Positions 35,691-48,200 of a stretch of DNA of 64,000 nt are shown here, one piece after another. The DNA comes from Symsagittifera roscoffensis (taxonomy: Eukaryota; Xenacoelomorpha; Acoela; Convolutidae): assembly GCF_963678635.1 (NCBI RefSeq), contig NC_087069.1, positions 25,656,303 to 25,720,302 on the forward strand, given 5' to 3'. The translations under genes were made by a program, and so were the position numbers. The notes beneath the pieces were generated by a model. That model saw nothing but the letters and a program-made list of their open reading frames with translations. It made no database searches and was not told the origin of the DNA. Numbering within the stretch: position 1 is the stretch's first letter; each line of letters starts with the position of its first letter.

Positions 35691-36609
35691 TGTGACATTC
35701 GACCAGAATGTGAAAAATGCAATCTCTGCAGAATTCGAATTTTTAGCAGCGAGCCTTCCGGATTGGTGATTATTAAGAACTAAGAACGTTATTGGAACGA
35801 TTGGCCAGACGGTGAGGGCTGGAACATTCTGGTATTTAAAAATTTCAAAAATTCGAATTATGACGTCATATTTCTGAGAAACGTCAGAAACGGCCATTTT
35901 GGCTAAAACAAGAAAGGAAAACAGAACAACATTAGCTGCGCTAACAACAACTACGAAATCGAGATTGGAAAACGACAACGAGTTACAGAGTAACAGAGAA
36001 CACTCCGAGTTGCAACTATTGTGCCACTACAATAGTTGCAAGGCCGTTGCGATCAACGGTGAAGGGTGAAAGACGACCTTCCGGATTAAGAAGAAATCAG
36101 GATTAACAAGCTTGATTCAGCGGATTTGTCAATCCGGAGGGGTAAAGAAACTGAAACTTTTATCCTGTTACATAAACTTTTAGCTTCCTGTCATGTCCTG
36201 ACTTGAATTTATTTAACATCTAGATTCATTTTGATAAGGATGAGAAGCTAGGAGTTGGGGGAAAGGGTTGATCCATCTTCGATGGAGATGATGATTTTTA
36301 TCTAGTGAACAAAAACAATAGTAATATAATAAGTAGTAGCCCTGTTTTTAGGAGTGACCTCGTGGTCTGGGGATACTGAGACCCAGCCATGAGCTCACTA
36401 TTTCTGCATGTAATCTAGTTAATTTGAGTGTTTTGACCGAAGCCGAAAGCAGTAACGTTTTTGTCGACCCGATGTTAGAAAGACCACCGAAAAGTACTGG
36501 CTTGGTAGAGACGGTGAAAAGCATGCAAAGCTCTGTTTAGACGCTAGCCAGTCGTCTTAAGACTTAGTTTTGTCTTCCGTCGATATGTATCTTCCGGGCG
36601 AATGTTACA
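35691..36609 (+). repeat. E1 5' LTR
   Basis: Begins TGTGACATTCG and ends CGAATGTTACA, so its ends are short imperfect inverted repeats. It aligns along its whole length (919 bp) with the two 921-bp LTRs of E2 but is clearly more diverged. It contains the CCGGA-type motifs near 35755, 36080 and 36131 and the 13-bp-stem hairpin at 36010-36041. Confidence 0.85.
36010..36041 (+). promoter_or_regulatory. LTR hairpin (E1 copy)
   Basis: 'ttgcaactattgt' and its exact reverse complement enclose a 6-nt loop 'gccact'. The same stem with a different loop ('agcagc') is present in both E2 LTRs (40896-40923 and 54372-54399), so the stem is conserved while the loop and flanks drift. A structured RNA role in R/U5 is an inference. 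Confidence 0.6.
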
Positions 36610-36621
36610 TAGATGTTTTTA

Positions 36622-36639
36622 TGGCGCTCCTGGGTGTTA
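36622..36639 (+). other. Putative primer-binding site of E1
   Basis: The sequence starts TGGCGCTCCTGGGTG, and TGG is expected opposite a tRNA CCA end. It is identical in E2 (minus strand, 53772-53789). It lies 12 nt past the LTR end, farther than the usual 0-3 nt, so the assignment is tentative. I cannot name the tRNA. Confidence 0.45.
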
Positions 36640-39454
36640 TTCTTTTTAACATCATGACCGGCAGAACCGTTAACGAGCACTCCGCGCCGAGCGGATGCTC
36701 ACATTAACGCCCTTATTAGGCCTAAACCGCCGGGGTGGAAGGATAGTTCGGAAAGTGGAAACCTTCCGGATTCCCGTGAATAGCTTTTTAACCTAGTTAA
36801 GACCGAAAATTCACGTTCCAGGAAGGGTGGGGGGATCGGCCATCCCCTCGTTTCCTGAGAGGTTTGTGACTTAAAACACTTAAAGATATACAAAAAACCA
36901 AACAAAAAGTAGTTTAGTACCAAAAAAAAATAACCGAAAAAAAAACAAAAACAGTAAAAAAAAAGTATAAAATCAGTAGAAATCATTCCCCCAGACGAGA
37001 TGTGATCCGACCCTCCCGTTTGTTGTTGTTAGATATATTGTTGCTACAGGCATTTATATCAGCCAGGATTGTTACGATCATTTTTGTGGCCCCTTTGTGA
37101 GGCTTGTACTGTAGGGTTATTTGAGTATTCAAGCACGTTAATGCTAATTTGCGCTCAATCCGGAAGGGTCTCGGGATTAGCGAAGAAGACTGATCCGGCG
37201 AGCAGTTCAAGGAGCGACAAGAAGGGGCTCAAGGACAACAACAATCGACTGTTGGGTATCGTTAACAAGTTTTGTTTCCCTTTTGGTACAAAAAGTAAGA
37301 TTTTATTCTGTGGCGGGCTCGACAGTGCTGCACTGTAGTGACCCTTCTGCGAATATCCGAGTTAAGCACCTTAATTCGGATATTAAGCAAATCCGGAGGG
37401 TTATAGTATTACTATTATTATTACTTATAGAGCCTATATTAATAGTCTTATATCGTTTTTCAGTGAAAAACAACGAAAACAGACAGGTTTTTAGGGTCAA
37501 AATAGCGATATTTTGATTCCCCCACAAGTCGCGATTTTTGAGATATCGATATTTTTTGAAACGGAAAAAAGCGCTAAGTTAGTGTGTCACATCGTAACTG
37601 CACTACCATAATAGATAGAACCGGTTAAGTTAAGTTCGAAGGTGGTTGGAACTATTTTGGTACCGAAAACTGAAATTTCGTGATTTTTGAGAAAACGGAA
37701 CACTATAAATTTAGAAAATTTTTTGAAATTTTTGAGTTACGACAGTAAAAATAGTTGTTTGGACAACGTCCACTAGTGAATCTACAAGTTTTAAAACCCG
37801 CTACCCGAAAGCCTTCCCGGTTGCAGAGTAATCGAACTTAACGTGTTTGATTTGGTGGATTCATCAATCCGGAGGGGTACAGGTAGCATAGTTTTTTTCA
37901 AATTTTTTCAACTAAAGCGTTTTAGATCGGGTCTTTTGCATTGAACTAGAAGAGTATAAGCCTTCTGAGCTTGGATCAACAATTTTTAGGTCGAAAGGAC
38001 CAAATTTGCGGAAAAAGTTAGGCGGAACCTATAAGAGAGAATTTTCTTGAGTTTAGAAAAAAGACGTTTTGGTTAATAACTTTGGAACTACTGGGCATAT
38101 CGAGTTGATCTTGGTACCAATAGATCAGAAATTAGCTGAGCTTACTGATAGGGACAAAAGTTTTTCGGAAAAGTAAGCGTGAAAATTTTTTGAGATTGTT
38201 TTTAGCAAATTCCTCAATTTGGAAGGGTACACCCTTCACGTTTTACAAAATTTTTTAGAAAAGCCCTTATACCCCTAACAAGAGGTAATAGCGGTTGAAT
38301 AAAGTAACTTTAGGCTGTTCTAGACGAAAAGGGGAGGCTAAAGGCACAGCAAAAGCTTAAGCGAGCCGAAGTTAGGCGAGCGATAAGACCCTTCACCGTT
38401 AGTGTGAATTGTCAAATAAGAGGCTTAACTTCAATCCGGAAGGGTCTAGGAAAGTAGTGCATACCCTTCCTAGTTAATTGAAAGAGCAAAATTGCATCGG
38501 AGAACGTATCCGGAGGGGTATAGGTTGAAAGTAAGAAATCTCCGAAAAGCTACTTTTACAAAACCGGAGGGTCCAAATCCTGAGGGGTCTTATATTAACT
38601 AACTCAGAGGGGTCCCAATCCGGAGGGGTCTAGATTCTGCCAGTCCGGAAGGGTCCTATTTGTGCCAATCCGGAGGGGTATTATTTTATTAAAGGACTTA
38701 GGTAGACGAAAGAAAGACTAAAAAGTGAGAGGTATTAGGTTATTAGCACACAGGCTAGCTATCAGTGACTGCACTGGTAACTTGCCTTTCAATAAGAACC
38801 AGATCAAAACAAAACAGGTCCGAACTCGGATATTCGCGACACTAAGTCTAAATTAAAAAGAGTGTGATTCATTGGTGTGGATTGTACGTTTTTGGGAAAA
38901 GTGACTGCCCTGAGGATTTTAGTAGGTCTAGCTCGGGCAGTCCGAAGGCAGATAGGTAACACAGTACTCGGTGGGTGCAATAGACGCCCACTTGAGAAAA
39001 TTACTGCCTTCAAAGTTTTTTGTGTTTGGTGCAGCACCGAGCAGGGAAAGCTTTTTCTTTAAAAGACAGGTTCGACTATTGTACTGCGACCGACTAAGAG
39101 TACATTACACATACGTTTTTTTATAGAAGTATTCATAGTGTGACATTAAATATATATATTTTATTTTTTGATTTTAAATCAACATAAACTGTGATTGATT
39201 GGATAGTGAGTACACTATCTTTTAAATTGACTGATAACATCATATTGTGCTAGTTTTCAAATCTTATCACCGATAATCGGTTAGTGTGAATAAATTTTAT
39301 ACAAACTGTACTCTGATAACATACAGGGATTCGTGGTCACTATTTAACAGAATCTTGTGAAATTTATTGTGTTGTGTCATTATTATTGTTAAAAAAACTA
39401 TAAGGTCTCTAGCAATCGAGTTAAGTATAGGCATTAAAAAGTGACAAATAGAGA
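36640..39454 (+). other. E1 leader with CCGGA(G/A)GGGT motif array
   Basis: An unusually long (2.8 kb) region between primer site and gag start. It carries about 13 copies of a motif close to AATCCGGAGGGGT or its variants, for example near 36764, 37155, 37389, 37868, 38217, 38432, 38508 and 38564, with a cluster at 38603-38690. It also has a small frame at 38877-39062. The counterpart in E2 is 50834-53771, reversed. Confidence 0.8.
38877..39062 (+). CDS. Conserved small ORF in E1 leader (hypothetical)
   Basis: A 61-codon frame beginning MDCTFLGK and ending GKLFL. It is conserved in E2 (51221-51427, minus), where 52 of the last 56 residues or more agree and the frame has no break. The protein is basic with cysteines and no known domain. 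Both element copies are similar at DNA level here, so conservation may simply reflect RNA or DNA constraint. Confidence 0.35.
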   Translation: MDCTFLGKVTALRILVGLARAVRRQIGNTVLGGCNRRPLEKITAFKVFCVWCSTEQGKLFL

Positions 39455-40325
39455 ATGAGTCTAGACAAGTCAAGGATACCAAAACGAGGTAATAGCTCTA
39501 GGAAATTCATACCTGAAAACCAAAGAAAAAAGATGACCGATCCTTTTGTGGATTGGATCAAGCGATCCCGGTCCGATAAAGGGGAGACGGTTTCAGGCAG
39601 AATGGTTGAAACGAGAAGTCAGAAGACCTCAGAAGAGCGGAAAGAACTGTTAGAAGTGGAGGTCAATACGGACCATACCATGAACGACAACCAGGAAGTA
39701 AATGGACTGGAAGGGAGAGGCAGAAGTCTGGCGAGTGAATCTACTCCGGTAGAACAAGGCCATGATTTTGCCACTTCCACCGGGACATTGGATCGAGAGG
39801 AGATGTCGCAACTGTCCGACATCTCGACTGAAATAGCGACAACTAGAAGATCTCCGACAGACAACACTATGATGGCAGGAGGAACTGGGAAACAAACAAC
39901 GTCATCATCATTCTCAGAAAGAATGAAGAACACCTTCGGAAACATCTTTCCATTCAGCATGGGAGGAGGAGCAGGAAACGACGGTGAATCCCAGGAGGAA
40001 GAGGATGAAGAGGAGCAAGGGGACTTTGGATCTCAAGTCAGCCTCAATAGTTCGATCCAGGAGAATTAGGCACACGTCGGAAGAGAGACTGGAACCATGG
40101 ACAAATTTGGTGTAGTGACAACGATAAGCAAAGAGGCAAACACACCGGGCCAGTCAAAAGACTTCGCGATTAGGACAAGTTCAGAGCCACAAACTGGAGA
40201 GAGTAGAACCAGAGGGCTAGGACCGCGTTAGCGGATCCTGAAATAGATAATGAAAAGACGTCGAGGCAGAGAGTTAAGGCTCGGATCTCGACCAGCACGA
40301 AGCTACCTGGGACCGACAGGGTTAC
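39455..40325 (+). pseudogene. gag: E1 gag, N-terminal part, truncated by E2
   Basis: ATG at 39455 begins MSLDKSRIPKRGNSSRKF, about 92% identical by eye to the start of the E2 Gag. The frame is polar, acidic and low in structure. A TAG at 40067-40069 replaces a GAG found in E2. A one-base deletion near 40218 shifts the frame, and the gene stops abruptly at the E2 LTR. The reading frame resumes on the other side of E2 at 54723. Confidence 0.88.
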
Positions 40326-41246
40326 TGTAACATTCGCCCGGAAGATACATATCGACGGATAATAAAACTAAGTCTTAAGACGACTGGCTAGCGTCTAAAC
40401 AGAGCTTTGCATGTTTTTCACCGTCTCTACCAAGCCAGTACTTTTCGGTGGTCTTTCTTACATCGGTTCGACAAAAACGTTACTGTTCTCCGACTTCGAC
40501 CAGAACGCTCAAATTAACTGAATTACATGCAAAAATAGTGAGCTCATGGCTGGGTCTCAGTATCCCCAGACCACGAGGTCACTCCTAAAAACAAGGCTAC
40601 TACTTATTATATTACTATTGTTTTTGTTCAGTAGATAAAAACCATCATCTCCATCGAAGATGGATCAACCCTTTCCCCCACTCCTAGCTTCTCATCCTTA
40701 TCAAAATGAATCCAGTTGTTAATTAAATTCAATTCAGGACATGACAAGAAGCTAAAAGTTTATATAAAAGGCTAAAAGTTCCAGTCCCGAAACCCTTCCG
40801 GATTCTTGAATCCAGTGAATCAAGCTCCTTAAGTTCAACTTCACATCAATCCGGAAGGCTGGTTCTCACCCTTCACCGTTGTTGGCAACGGCCCTGCAAC
40901 TATTGTAGCAGCACAATAGTTGCCACTTGGAACGTTCTCTGCTATTGTAGTTCGTTGTCGTTTTTCTTTAATCTCGATTCTCGTTCTGTTCGCAATCACA
41001 GATAAAGTTGTTCTGTTTTTCTTAGTTCTTTTTCTAAAATGGCCGTTTCTGACGTTTCTCAGAAATGTTACGTCATCTCTTCGAAAATTTAAAATTTTAA
41101 AATACGGGAATATCCTGACCTTCACCGTTCTGCCAATCATCCGAATAACGTCGTTAATCCTTCGAAATCATCAACTCGGAAGGCTTACTGCTAAAAATTC
41201 GAAGTCTGCATAAATTGCATTTTGGCCATTCTGGTCGAATGTCACA
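40326..41246 (-). repeat. E2 3' LTR
   Basis: Near-identical to 53802-54722; both begin TGTGACATTCG and end CGAATGTTACA on the minus strand. The conserved stem-loop is at 40896-40923. Confidence 0.95.
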
Positions 41247-42073
41247 TACTCCCCGGACAGTCCGGTCAATGTCCTCATTGAATCGCACAATGTTCGTAAA
41301 ATGGTTACAGTGTCATCGAACAGAATTTACAAAATGCACGAAATTACCTTTATCTACGTCACATCGACTCACCGCAGAATATAAATGGCATCATACTACA
41401 TCACTATAGCCTTCAAATTCTTTCATAAATCTGCACACTGAGGATATAACCTAATATAAAACATATTTTCTGACTTCCAATATCAATGTCCCGATTAAAA
41501 CTTTTTCTCTTAGATTCAAAAGGTGTTGGCTTGCAGGACAGTCCTGCCAACCAACAAGCTAAAATTATCCTACTATGCCTCTTCCCTTCGGAAATCTTGC
41601 TTATTTATTGTCCTGAATATTAAAACTAAGAAACTTTGTGGTTAGAAAGAACAATGTAACAACCTCCCTCTTCAAGAGATTACTCAAGTCTTTCATGTCA
41701 CCACAAAGTGATCAATCTAATCTTCCTAAGTGATTAAAAACAATCATGCAAGCTGAAATATTTAAATATACTCTCCTCTTAAGCCTTTCTAAATAAATAA
41801 TAAGTGAGTGTCTCTAAAACCACTTCAACTAAAACCAAAATGCAAATTTATAAATGCAACAATTTCAAAACTCAACAAAAATGTTTCAGTTTTCAATTAC
41901 AACTTGGTTGCTTGGTTTCTCACTTGAGTTTTTCACACACATAAAACAATTCTGAGTTTTGATTTTTCTTCATCATTCCTTTGTTCTCCTCTTTTTTCGT
42001 CGTTTAGAAGTTCTAAAACTTCTAAATTCTTCTAATTTTCTTTCTTGCTGCCTCTTGTTTTCTCGACCATTCG
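41247..42073 (-). other. E2 non-coding region before the 3' LTR
   Basis: About 0.83 kb without a credible frame. Directly upstream of the LTR the minus strand reads GGGGAGTA, a poor polypurine tract. Beside it is a 13-bp perfect stem-loop 'ccggac-a-gtccgg' at 41253-41265. Confidence 0.6.
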
Positions 42074-42904
42074 TCAATGCTCCATTTCCTCCTCCTGTGA
42101 CACTGACTCCGCACTTTCGGTTTCCGTGTCTTGTAGCACGTCATTGACTATCCTGACGCTGTTGGAAGCCGTCCTCCAACACTTCTGCTCTTCCACCCTC
42201 TGCTTACAGCAAGGTAGGGGATCCACGTTTGATTCTCTGTTTCTACAGAAGCTGTTGTGGAGACACAACGTCACGTTTCTCTCCAAATCTTCTTTCAGCA
42301 TCTCTGCCTTCTCATTTCCACTACGCTCGCTCGTCCTGGAAATTCTTTTCACAGCGGTGGTCACTGCATTCCGATGGGTCACGAAAGCTCGCTTGAAAGC
42401 TCCTGCCCCAATGTCCAGCTGATATTCACTGTATACTCTGCCATGCTTCGACATATGCTTTTTCGCATACTCGTACAACCATGCAGTCATGTTAGCTCTG
42501 AACCATGGCATCAATCGTTTTCTTGCCCATATCTTCTTCACTTCCATCGGAATGTTTAGAACTTTGCACATTGTCTCAAAAAGATCTAAATCTTTTAGAC
42601 AATCTAATTCCCGTAATTGTTCTCTCGTCGTTGCCTCCTGTCTATTATTTTCTCTCACATGAGCTTCCAGCCATCGTATTGCCATCATAACTCCCACTAT
42701 CACTATTGTTACGAGCTGTGATGAATCTGGTAAACCCATGGAGAGCAGCTCTCCAGAGTCCCAGATCAACATCAGATTACTACGCTTGGGATACCACCAG
42801 GTCTGCAGCAAGCAGTGGCAAGGAAACTCATCATGCGTCAACATGATGCTCCTCCAATTACGTTTTCCCGAAGCTTCCAGCAATGGTTCCACTTCCATCA
42901 TCAC
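42074..42904 (-). pseudogene. E2 env-position ORF, C-terminal part (unknown family)
   Basis: 276 codons from ATG at 42904, in the same frame as the 42953-44629 segment and separated from it by one TAA and 16 open codons. The two are therefore probably one protein broken by a stop. A hydrophobic stretch 'LVTIVIVGVMMAIRWL' (about residues 64-79) could be a membrane segment. The rest is mixed, with a Cys-containing stretch near residues 215-245 and an acidic, Ser-rich C-terminus. I do not recognise the family. Confidence 0.6.
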
Positions 42905-42952
42905 TCGGTGGATTTCATCATTCTCATCTACTGCATTGTAATCTGTGACAGT

Positions 42953-44629
42953 TTATCCTCCCTGTTTCTGTTTTTCGAAGTCACTGAAGTTCCCGCTCAC
43001 ATATCCCATGAACCTCTTTCCTAGTATTGACTCCAACTCTTCTTTGGTTCTCTCTGGAATTGCTGAGAACATCTTACATAGTAACTCGTAAGACTTTTCA
43101 GACATCCTCGCTAATCTCACACACTTCGGCACTGAGAAGGCTTGATCCACAATCGCTCTTGTACTCTTTACGTCCACAGCTACGAAATGTACAGCATATC
43201 TGCTCTTGCACATTGGAGCCAACGTTGAGCCCACCAAATATCGTGCTCCTGATGGTCTACAATAAGTTTCGCTGTGTCTGATGTTCATCTCTGTTTCGAT
43301 TGCTTCCCTCCATTTTCCTATATACTTCTGCTCAGTCTGCAGAACTCCTGGAAATACTTCTACGCTGATGGCTGTGACCATCTCATGTTTCTGTTCTAGA
43401 TTCAATAGTGACTCTAAAGAACCAGACATGCTGTAGAATCCTAGTGCTGTCACTAGATTCACATCGGTGCCTCCATGGCAATCTGCTATCAGTTCCGTTT
43501 CCGTTCTCGCTTTCATCACTACATTTCCAAACAATACTGTCAACTGCTTGTGTTGTTTCTCCAGGGTTTTCACACAGTCTAGACTTCCACAGACGTGACC
43601 CTCTAGTCCACAGACTTCCGCCAGACAGCTACCAGGTTTGACCCAGTCTTCTGGTCCCCAGCCAGGCAACTCCACTTTATCTTCTCCGTTGCTCTTAGAG
43701 GCTGTTATCATCACATTATATATGATGTTGAGGTCACGCAGGTTACAGTCTGCATTCAGTTCCCTCTGTACGTCTTGTGTCGCCCGTAATATTGAGTCAG
43801 CGTTGGGACTAGGACACCATGATGGTCTCATCAATTCCCACACTGCCATCAAGCTCGTTCTCAGTAATTCATCTGAGAATCCCAACCCAAACTCCACTCT
43901 CTTGTCGGATTTTGGTACTGAAGGTGCAGTCACCTCTTCTTCCAAGACCAGTCCCAATTTGGCCTGTGAATTGTTGACGCTTTTAATCGTTACAATTCTG
44001 GACGTCCAGAATCTTAGTAACACCGCCTGCTCATAATCAAAGAAGCAATCACGTATGTCTTCACTCAGGAAAGGATTGTACGCTATCCCTAAGATCCCGG
44101 ACACATAGCTATATGACTTCTTCTTGATCGGTCCACAGTATTCACTGGATTTCGGCAATGCTCCCATAGATTCTTTAGTGAGCCTCAACTCCTTGTTTGA
44201 GAATCTCCTGATCTCGTCTATCTTTTTCATGGGTTCCAATTCTTCAGGTTCTTTCATGTTCATTCTCATCGGTTTACTTTGCTGCATATCCAGCATTGCT
44301 AGTAAGAACGTGGCTTTCGTTCGCTCATCGCCTTCCTTCAACATTTTAACACAAGTGCTTAATGCAGGTACTGAAATCTGCTCTATCAGGAATCGAATGA
44401 AACAGAGAGCGTCTCTCCGCTTTGCACACGCTACTGCTGCTCCCTCCTGGACTATCAGATCCCTCTGATTCGTCATAAGGAAAACTTTTTCCTCCTTTGA
44501 TCTCTTCCTTTCTTCTGAATCATATTCTTCGCGAGTCAGTCCCATCATGCACCAGGCGAGCCTGAGTTGTAATTCTGTCCTTACGTAAGGTACTGCCACG
44601 AGAGCATGTATTCTTGGCGTAGTCCTCAT
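42953..44629 (-). pseudogene. E2 env-position ORF, central part (unknown family)
   Basis: 558 codons, starting MRTTPRIHALVAVPYVRT. The frame stays open for at least 14 codons upstream of this ATG, which suggests continuation from the 44653-45255 segment through a frameshift near 44660. It is mostly alpha-helical in appearance, basic to neutral, with a cysteine-rich stretch around residues 345-365 and 'YCRPSGARYLVGST' near 470. There is no signal peptide or transmembrane segment here. I see no RNase H, integrase or known envelope motif. Confidence 0.65.
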
Positions 44630-44652
44630 TTCTTCTTCGAAATACCTAAATA

Positions 44653-45255
44653 CTACTGCTTTCCATGGAGGCTCACTAACTGCTCGATCGCTTCCGCCTC
44701 TACGTCAGACGACGCCAAAGTTCCATACGCCTTCTGCTTGAGGGTGGTGCCTTGCAACATCATTTCCAGATAACCCTCCATGGCTTTTTCATCTTCCATG
44801 GCCATTACATACCCTCTTGCCGAGTTCCGGTATTCCAACATCTCCATGTATCCACCGGTGGGTTCATCTATCGACACTGTCTCCGACACTGTTAGTCGGT
44901 TGTATTCCACTGGTGTCAGTTGTCCTGCAACACTTCCTTTTCCATGATTCATGGGAGATGGTTTGAAGTCCCTCATTTTACTCTCTCCACATTGACTGAG
45001 TATTTCCATTTCTAAAGTTGCTCCAGTCAGAGTGCTGTCACTCCTTTTGGATTTATAACCGGTTGACTTTATCCCTGCCATGAGAATGGGTGGCACGATC
45101 GCTATATCAATTAATATTCTATCTGTGCCGGACAATTGATAATCACACTGCCCCAAATCCATAACTTCTTCGACTCGCTTCCTTTTCGCTGAGTTACCAG
45201 CTTTCATCGATATTTCTGAATCCACTTTCGTCTTTCCAATTCTCCTCGGCATCAC
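44653..45255 (-). pseudogene. E2 env-position ORF, N-terminal fragment (unknown family)
   Basis: About 200 codons (first ATG at 45252), overlapping the end of the 1879-codon frame by ~60 nt in another frame. Together with the 3' tail of that frame it looks like one old reading frame split by frameshifts. Composition is acidic and Met/Glu-rich; no domain is recognised. Confidence 0.5.
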
Positions 45256-48200
45256 TCCTGCTGCCTAACTTCATTTTCATCGCATTGATTTTATCAATCA
45301 CCATTTTTGATCGCATCGTTCCTCTCCTGGTCCTTGACAGATACACCACCTCTCCTTCATTGTCCTGCGGTGTCATCTTGATGGGAGAATTCGCTTCACT
45401 CTCATCAGTGGCTGAGTCGATCAAAAAATCACTCAGTGTCCCTTCACACTCATCAAGTTTGTCAAGTACTTCTCTCATCAAGGGTTGATTGAGACCTGTT
45501 TTGAGAATGGACTGGGTCCCATAGCTTTGAATCACAGTCCAGACTTCTTCCATGAACGCCACTCTGTCCAGCTTACATCCCGTCCTACTCTCGTGGTCTC
45601 GGTGATGTACTTCCCATTCTTCTTCGGGCAGCGTTCCCAAGAAAGGTACTCTGGCTGAGGCCTCTATTCTTCTCCTTCGAGGTGATTCCATAAGGATTCT
45701 CTGGTCGTTATTTCTTGAATTGCCAGGAGAGCCATGCCTGTCCACCATTATTCCCAGGTACTTGATCGAATCCCTAAGGATTTCACATTTCGATGGTTTG
45801 CATTTCAAGCCTGCTCTTTTCATACATCCGAAGACCTCATCGAGCCGGTCAATGTGATCCTCCAGGGTCGGTGTCGCTATGACTACGTCATCCACGTAGC
45901 ACATCAAGAGATTCCCGTACTTTTTGGTCACTCCTGTCAAAGCCTGAGCCATCAGCCTTTGAAAGGTTGCTGTTGCATTGCACAAGCCGAAGGGCATCCT
46001 CTTCCACTGGTACAACCCCAATTCGCACGCGAAACCGGTTTTTTCCCTATCCTTTTTCCGCAAAGGAACCTGCCAGAAGGCAGAACCTAAGTCCAATGTG
46101 GTGAAGAACTTGGCATCACCAAGTTTAGATAGGCTCTCGTCTATTCGCGGTATCGGGTACGCATCTTTTATCGTTACCGCGTTCAAGTAACGAAAGTCGC
46201 AACAAAATCTAAGCTGCCCCCCTTTCTTTTTCGCCATGACTACCCCGCAAGCCCACGGCGATTTCGAGGGTTCTATCATGTCGTATTCAAGCAACATTTC
46301 TATTTCCGCTCGGCACGCTTCCGATTTATGTGGCGTCATTCGCCTTGCGCCTTCCCTATGGGGAACGGCGCCCTCTTCCAGTTCGATTTCGTGTTCGACG
46401 AAATTACAGCACCCGATATCCGCCTTGTGTTTTGAAAATACATCAGCGTTCCGATTTAGGAGGTTCCGCAATTTCTCGAAATCTCCCTCACCTATTTTTC
46501 CTTTCAAATGTTCTATTTCTGGCAAAACCGGTTTGTCAGAATCTAGTTCATATGACGAGGGGCGTTCCGGAAAATTCGAGCAGTTTGATAAGCCGTCGTC
46601 CGTTTCGGATTTCATTGAAAACAATTTATGAATAGATTTTAATTCATTAATTCTCTTTAAGATTTTATCTTTATTTGCATGATAAGGACAGTCTTTCACA
46701 CTATATTTCTTCGAGTTTTCTGTCTCCTCATAGTCGGTCCTCATCGGCAAGGCGTAGCCAAGCTTCTTTCCACGCTGGATTGAAACCGTGGTGTCCAGTG
46801 TGTTCAACAACACACTGACACACAGTCCGTTTCGCGTTACCGAGAAGCTCCGGCCTAAAATCACCGAACTCTGACTATTTGGATTCGGTACTAAGCAAAC
46901 CTGTTTGCTATCACTTAACGAATTTAAATTTCTCATTCTAAAAATTGCTACTACAGCTTGTCCTGGTTGTAACTTTACTTTTCTATCCAAAAAAACTGGT
47001 GTCTTATTTTCATCTGTTTTTATCCTATTAATTGGTCTCTTAACATACTTTCGGTCCGGGTTTCTAATCCGTATTAGACCGTTGTTCAAGTCAATCATCA
47101 CGTCAAAATTCCTGACAAAATCTCTGCCCAAGATGAATTGGTCGGCGTCGTCCAGATTCTCTACCACCAGGAAGCTCATCCAAAGATCCCGTCCTCCCAT
47201 GTGGAGGACCGTTATTGGTGTTCTTCCGGCTACGTAGATAGCTCCTCGATTGGCTGCAGCCAGTCGGAGATTCGTTGGAATCAGATCTTCCCGCGTGAAG
47301 CCCATTCTTTCCCAAGTTTTTATCGGCATCACACTCACTACCGCTCCTGTGTCCAGAAGCCCTGTGACTCCGATTTTTGTTCCGTTGGTGTCGAGCAGGT
47401 GTGCTGTCACATCTGCTTCATATCCAATGTGTACCGCGTCTTGTTCCATCATGGCGTCATGGCCTATCCTGCGGACTTTGAGTTCCTCTTCACCCAAATA
47501 GATCTGCCCTATTTGGTCATCATCTGTTGTTACATAAGTCCTGGTGTAGATACTGATCCCATCCACGTTCAGCATCACTTGATACGGCCCATAGACTTCT
47601 AGGTAGCGTCCATGAAGTTTCTTCATGCGAGGGCCACCCGTGGTTAGTAGTGCCCTCACAGCCCTCGACTCGGTGCGTGGCTCCATCTGCCTCAGATAGT
47701 CTGCATATGTGTCCAAATGCATCAAAGTGAACTCAGATGGTTCACTCAGATTTCTGATTACCTGATGCCCTGCCACCGAGATTATCGATTGTATTTTACT
47801 TCCTTGCGGTGCCATACCGAACCTCTGACCAGAGATAACATTAAGTTTCATGCTCAAGCTGCTTGGTGCTTTTGCCTCTTCAACTTCCGTTGCTTCAAAG
47901 GCGTTCAGTTGCTCCTGTAATTTTTCATTCTCCAGCTCGAGTTTCACCTTTTGCTCAATCTCTTTCGTCTCTAGTTCCTGCTGTACTCTATTTATAGCAT
48001 CCCTCGCAGCTGCCCTATAATCGATTTTGAAGTCATCGGCCGCAGTTGCTGGTTCCGGTTCACGTGCTTCTTCTGTTACCGCTTGCATCTTCTTTGCCAC
48101 CAGCTCTTGAGGTTTATCCTTTCTGCGTGCCTCCGCTTCACTCAAAAGTCGAGCCTTGCTGGCTTTCACTCCTGACAAAGCTTCTTCATGTCTTGGATGC

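Noticed and set aside
39619-39960. Minus-strand frames of 81-113 codons opposite gag (also 50328-50669, 49126-49479, 55204-55557)
   Set aside because: They mirror conserved gag coding on the other strand or another frame, so they are shadows rather than genes.
40841-41213. Open frames of ~97-99 codons on both strands in the LTR, repeated at 54317-54689
   Set aside because: They lie in the LTR and are duplicated only because the LTR is; no protein family is visible and the E1 LTR does not keep the frame.
45194-45735. RNase H or integrase following RT in E2
   Set aside because: None of the acidic RNase H motifs, HHCC or DDE signatures seen in E1 occurs in E2 downstream of RT.
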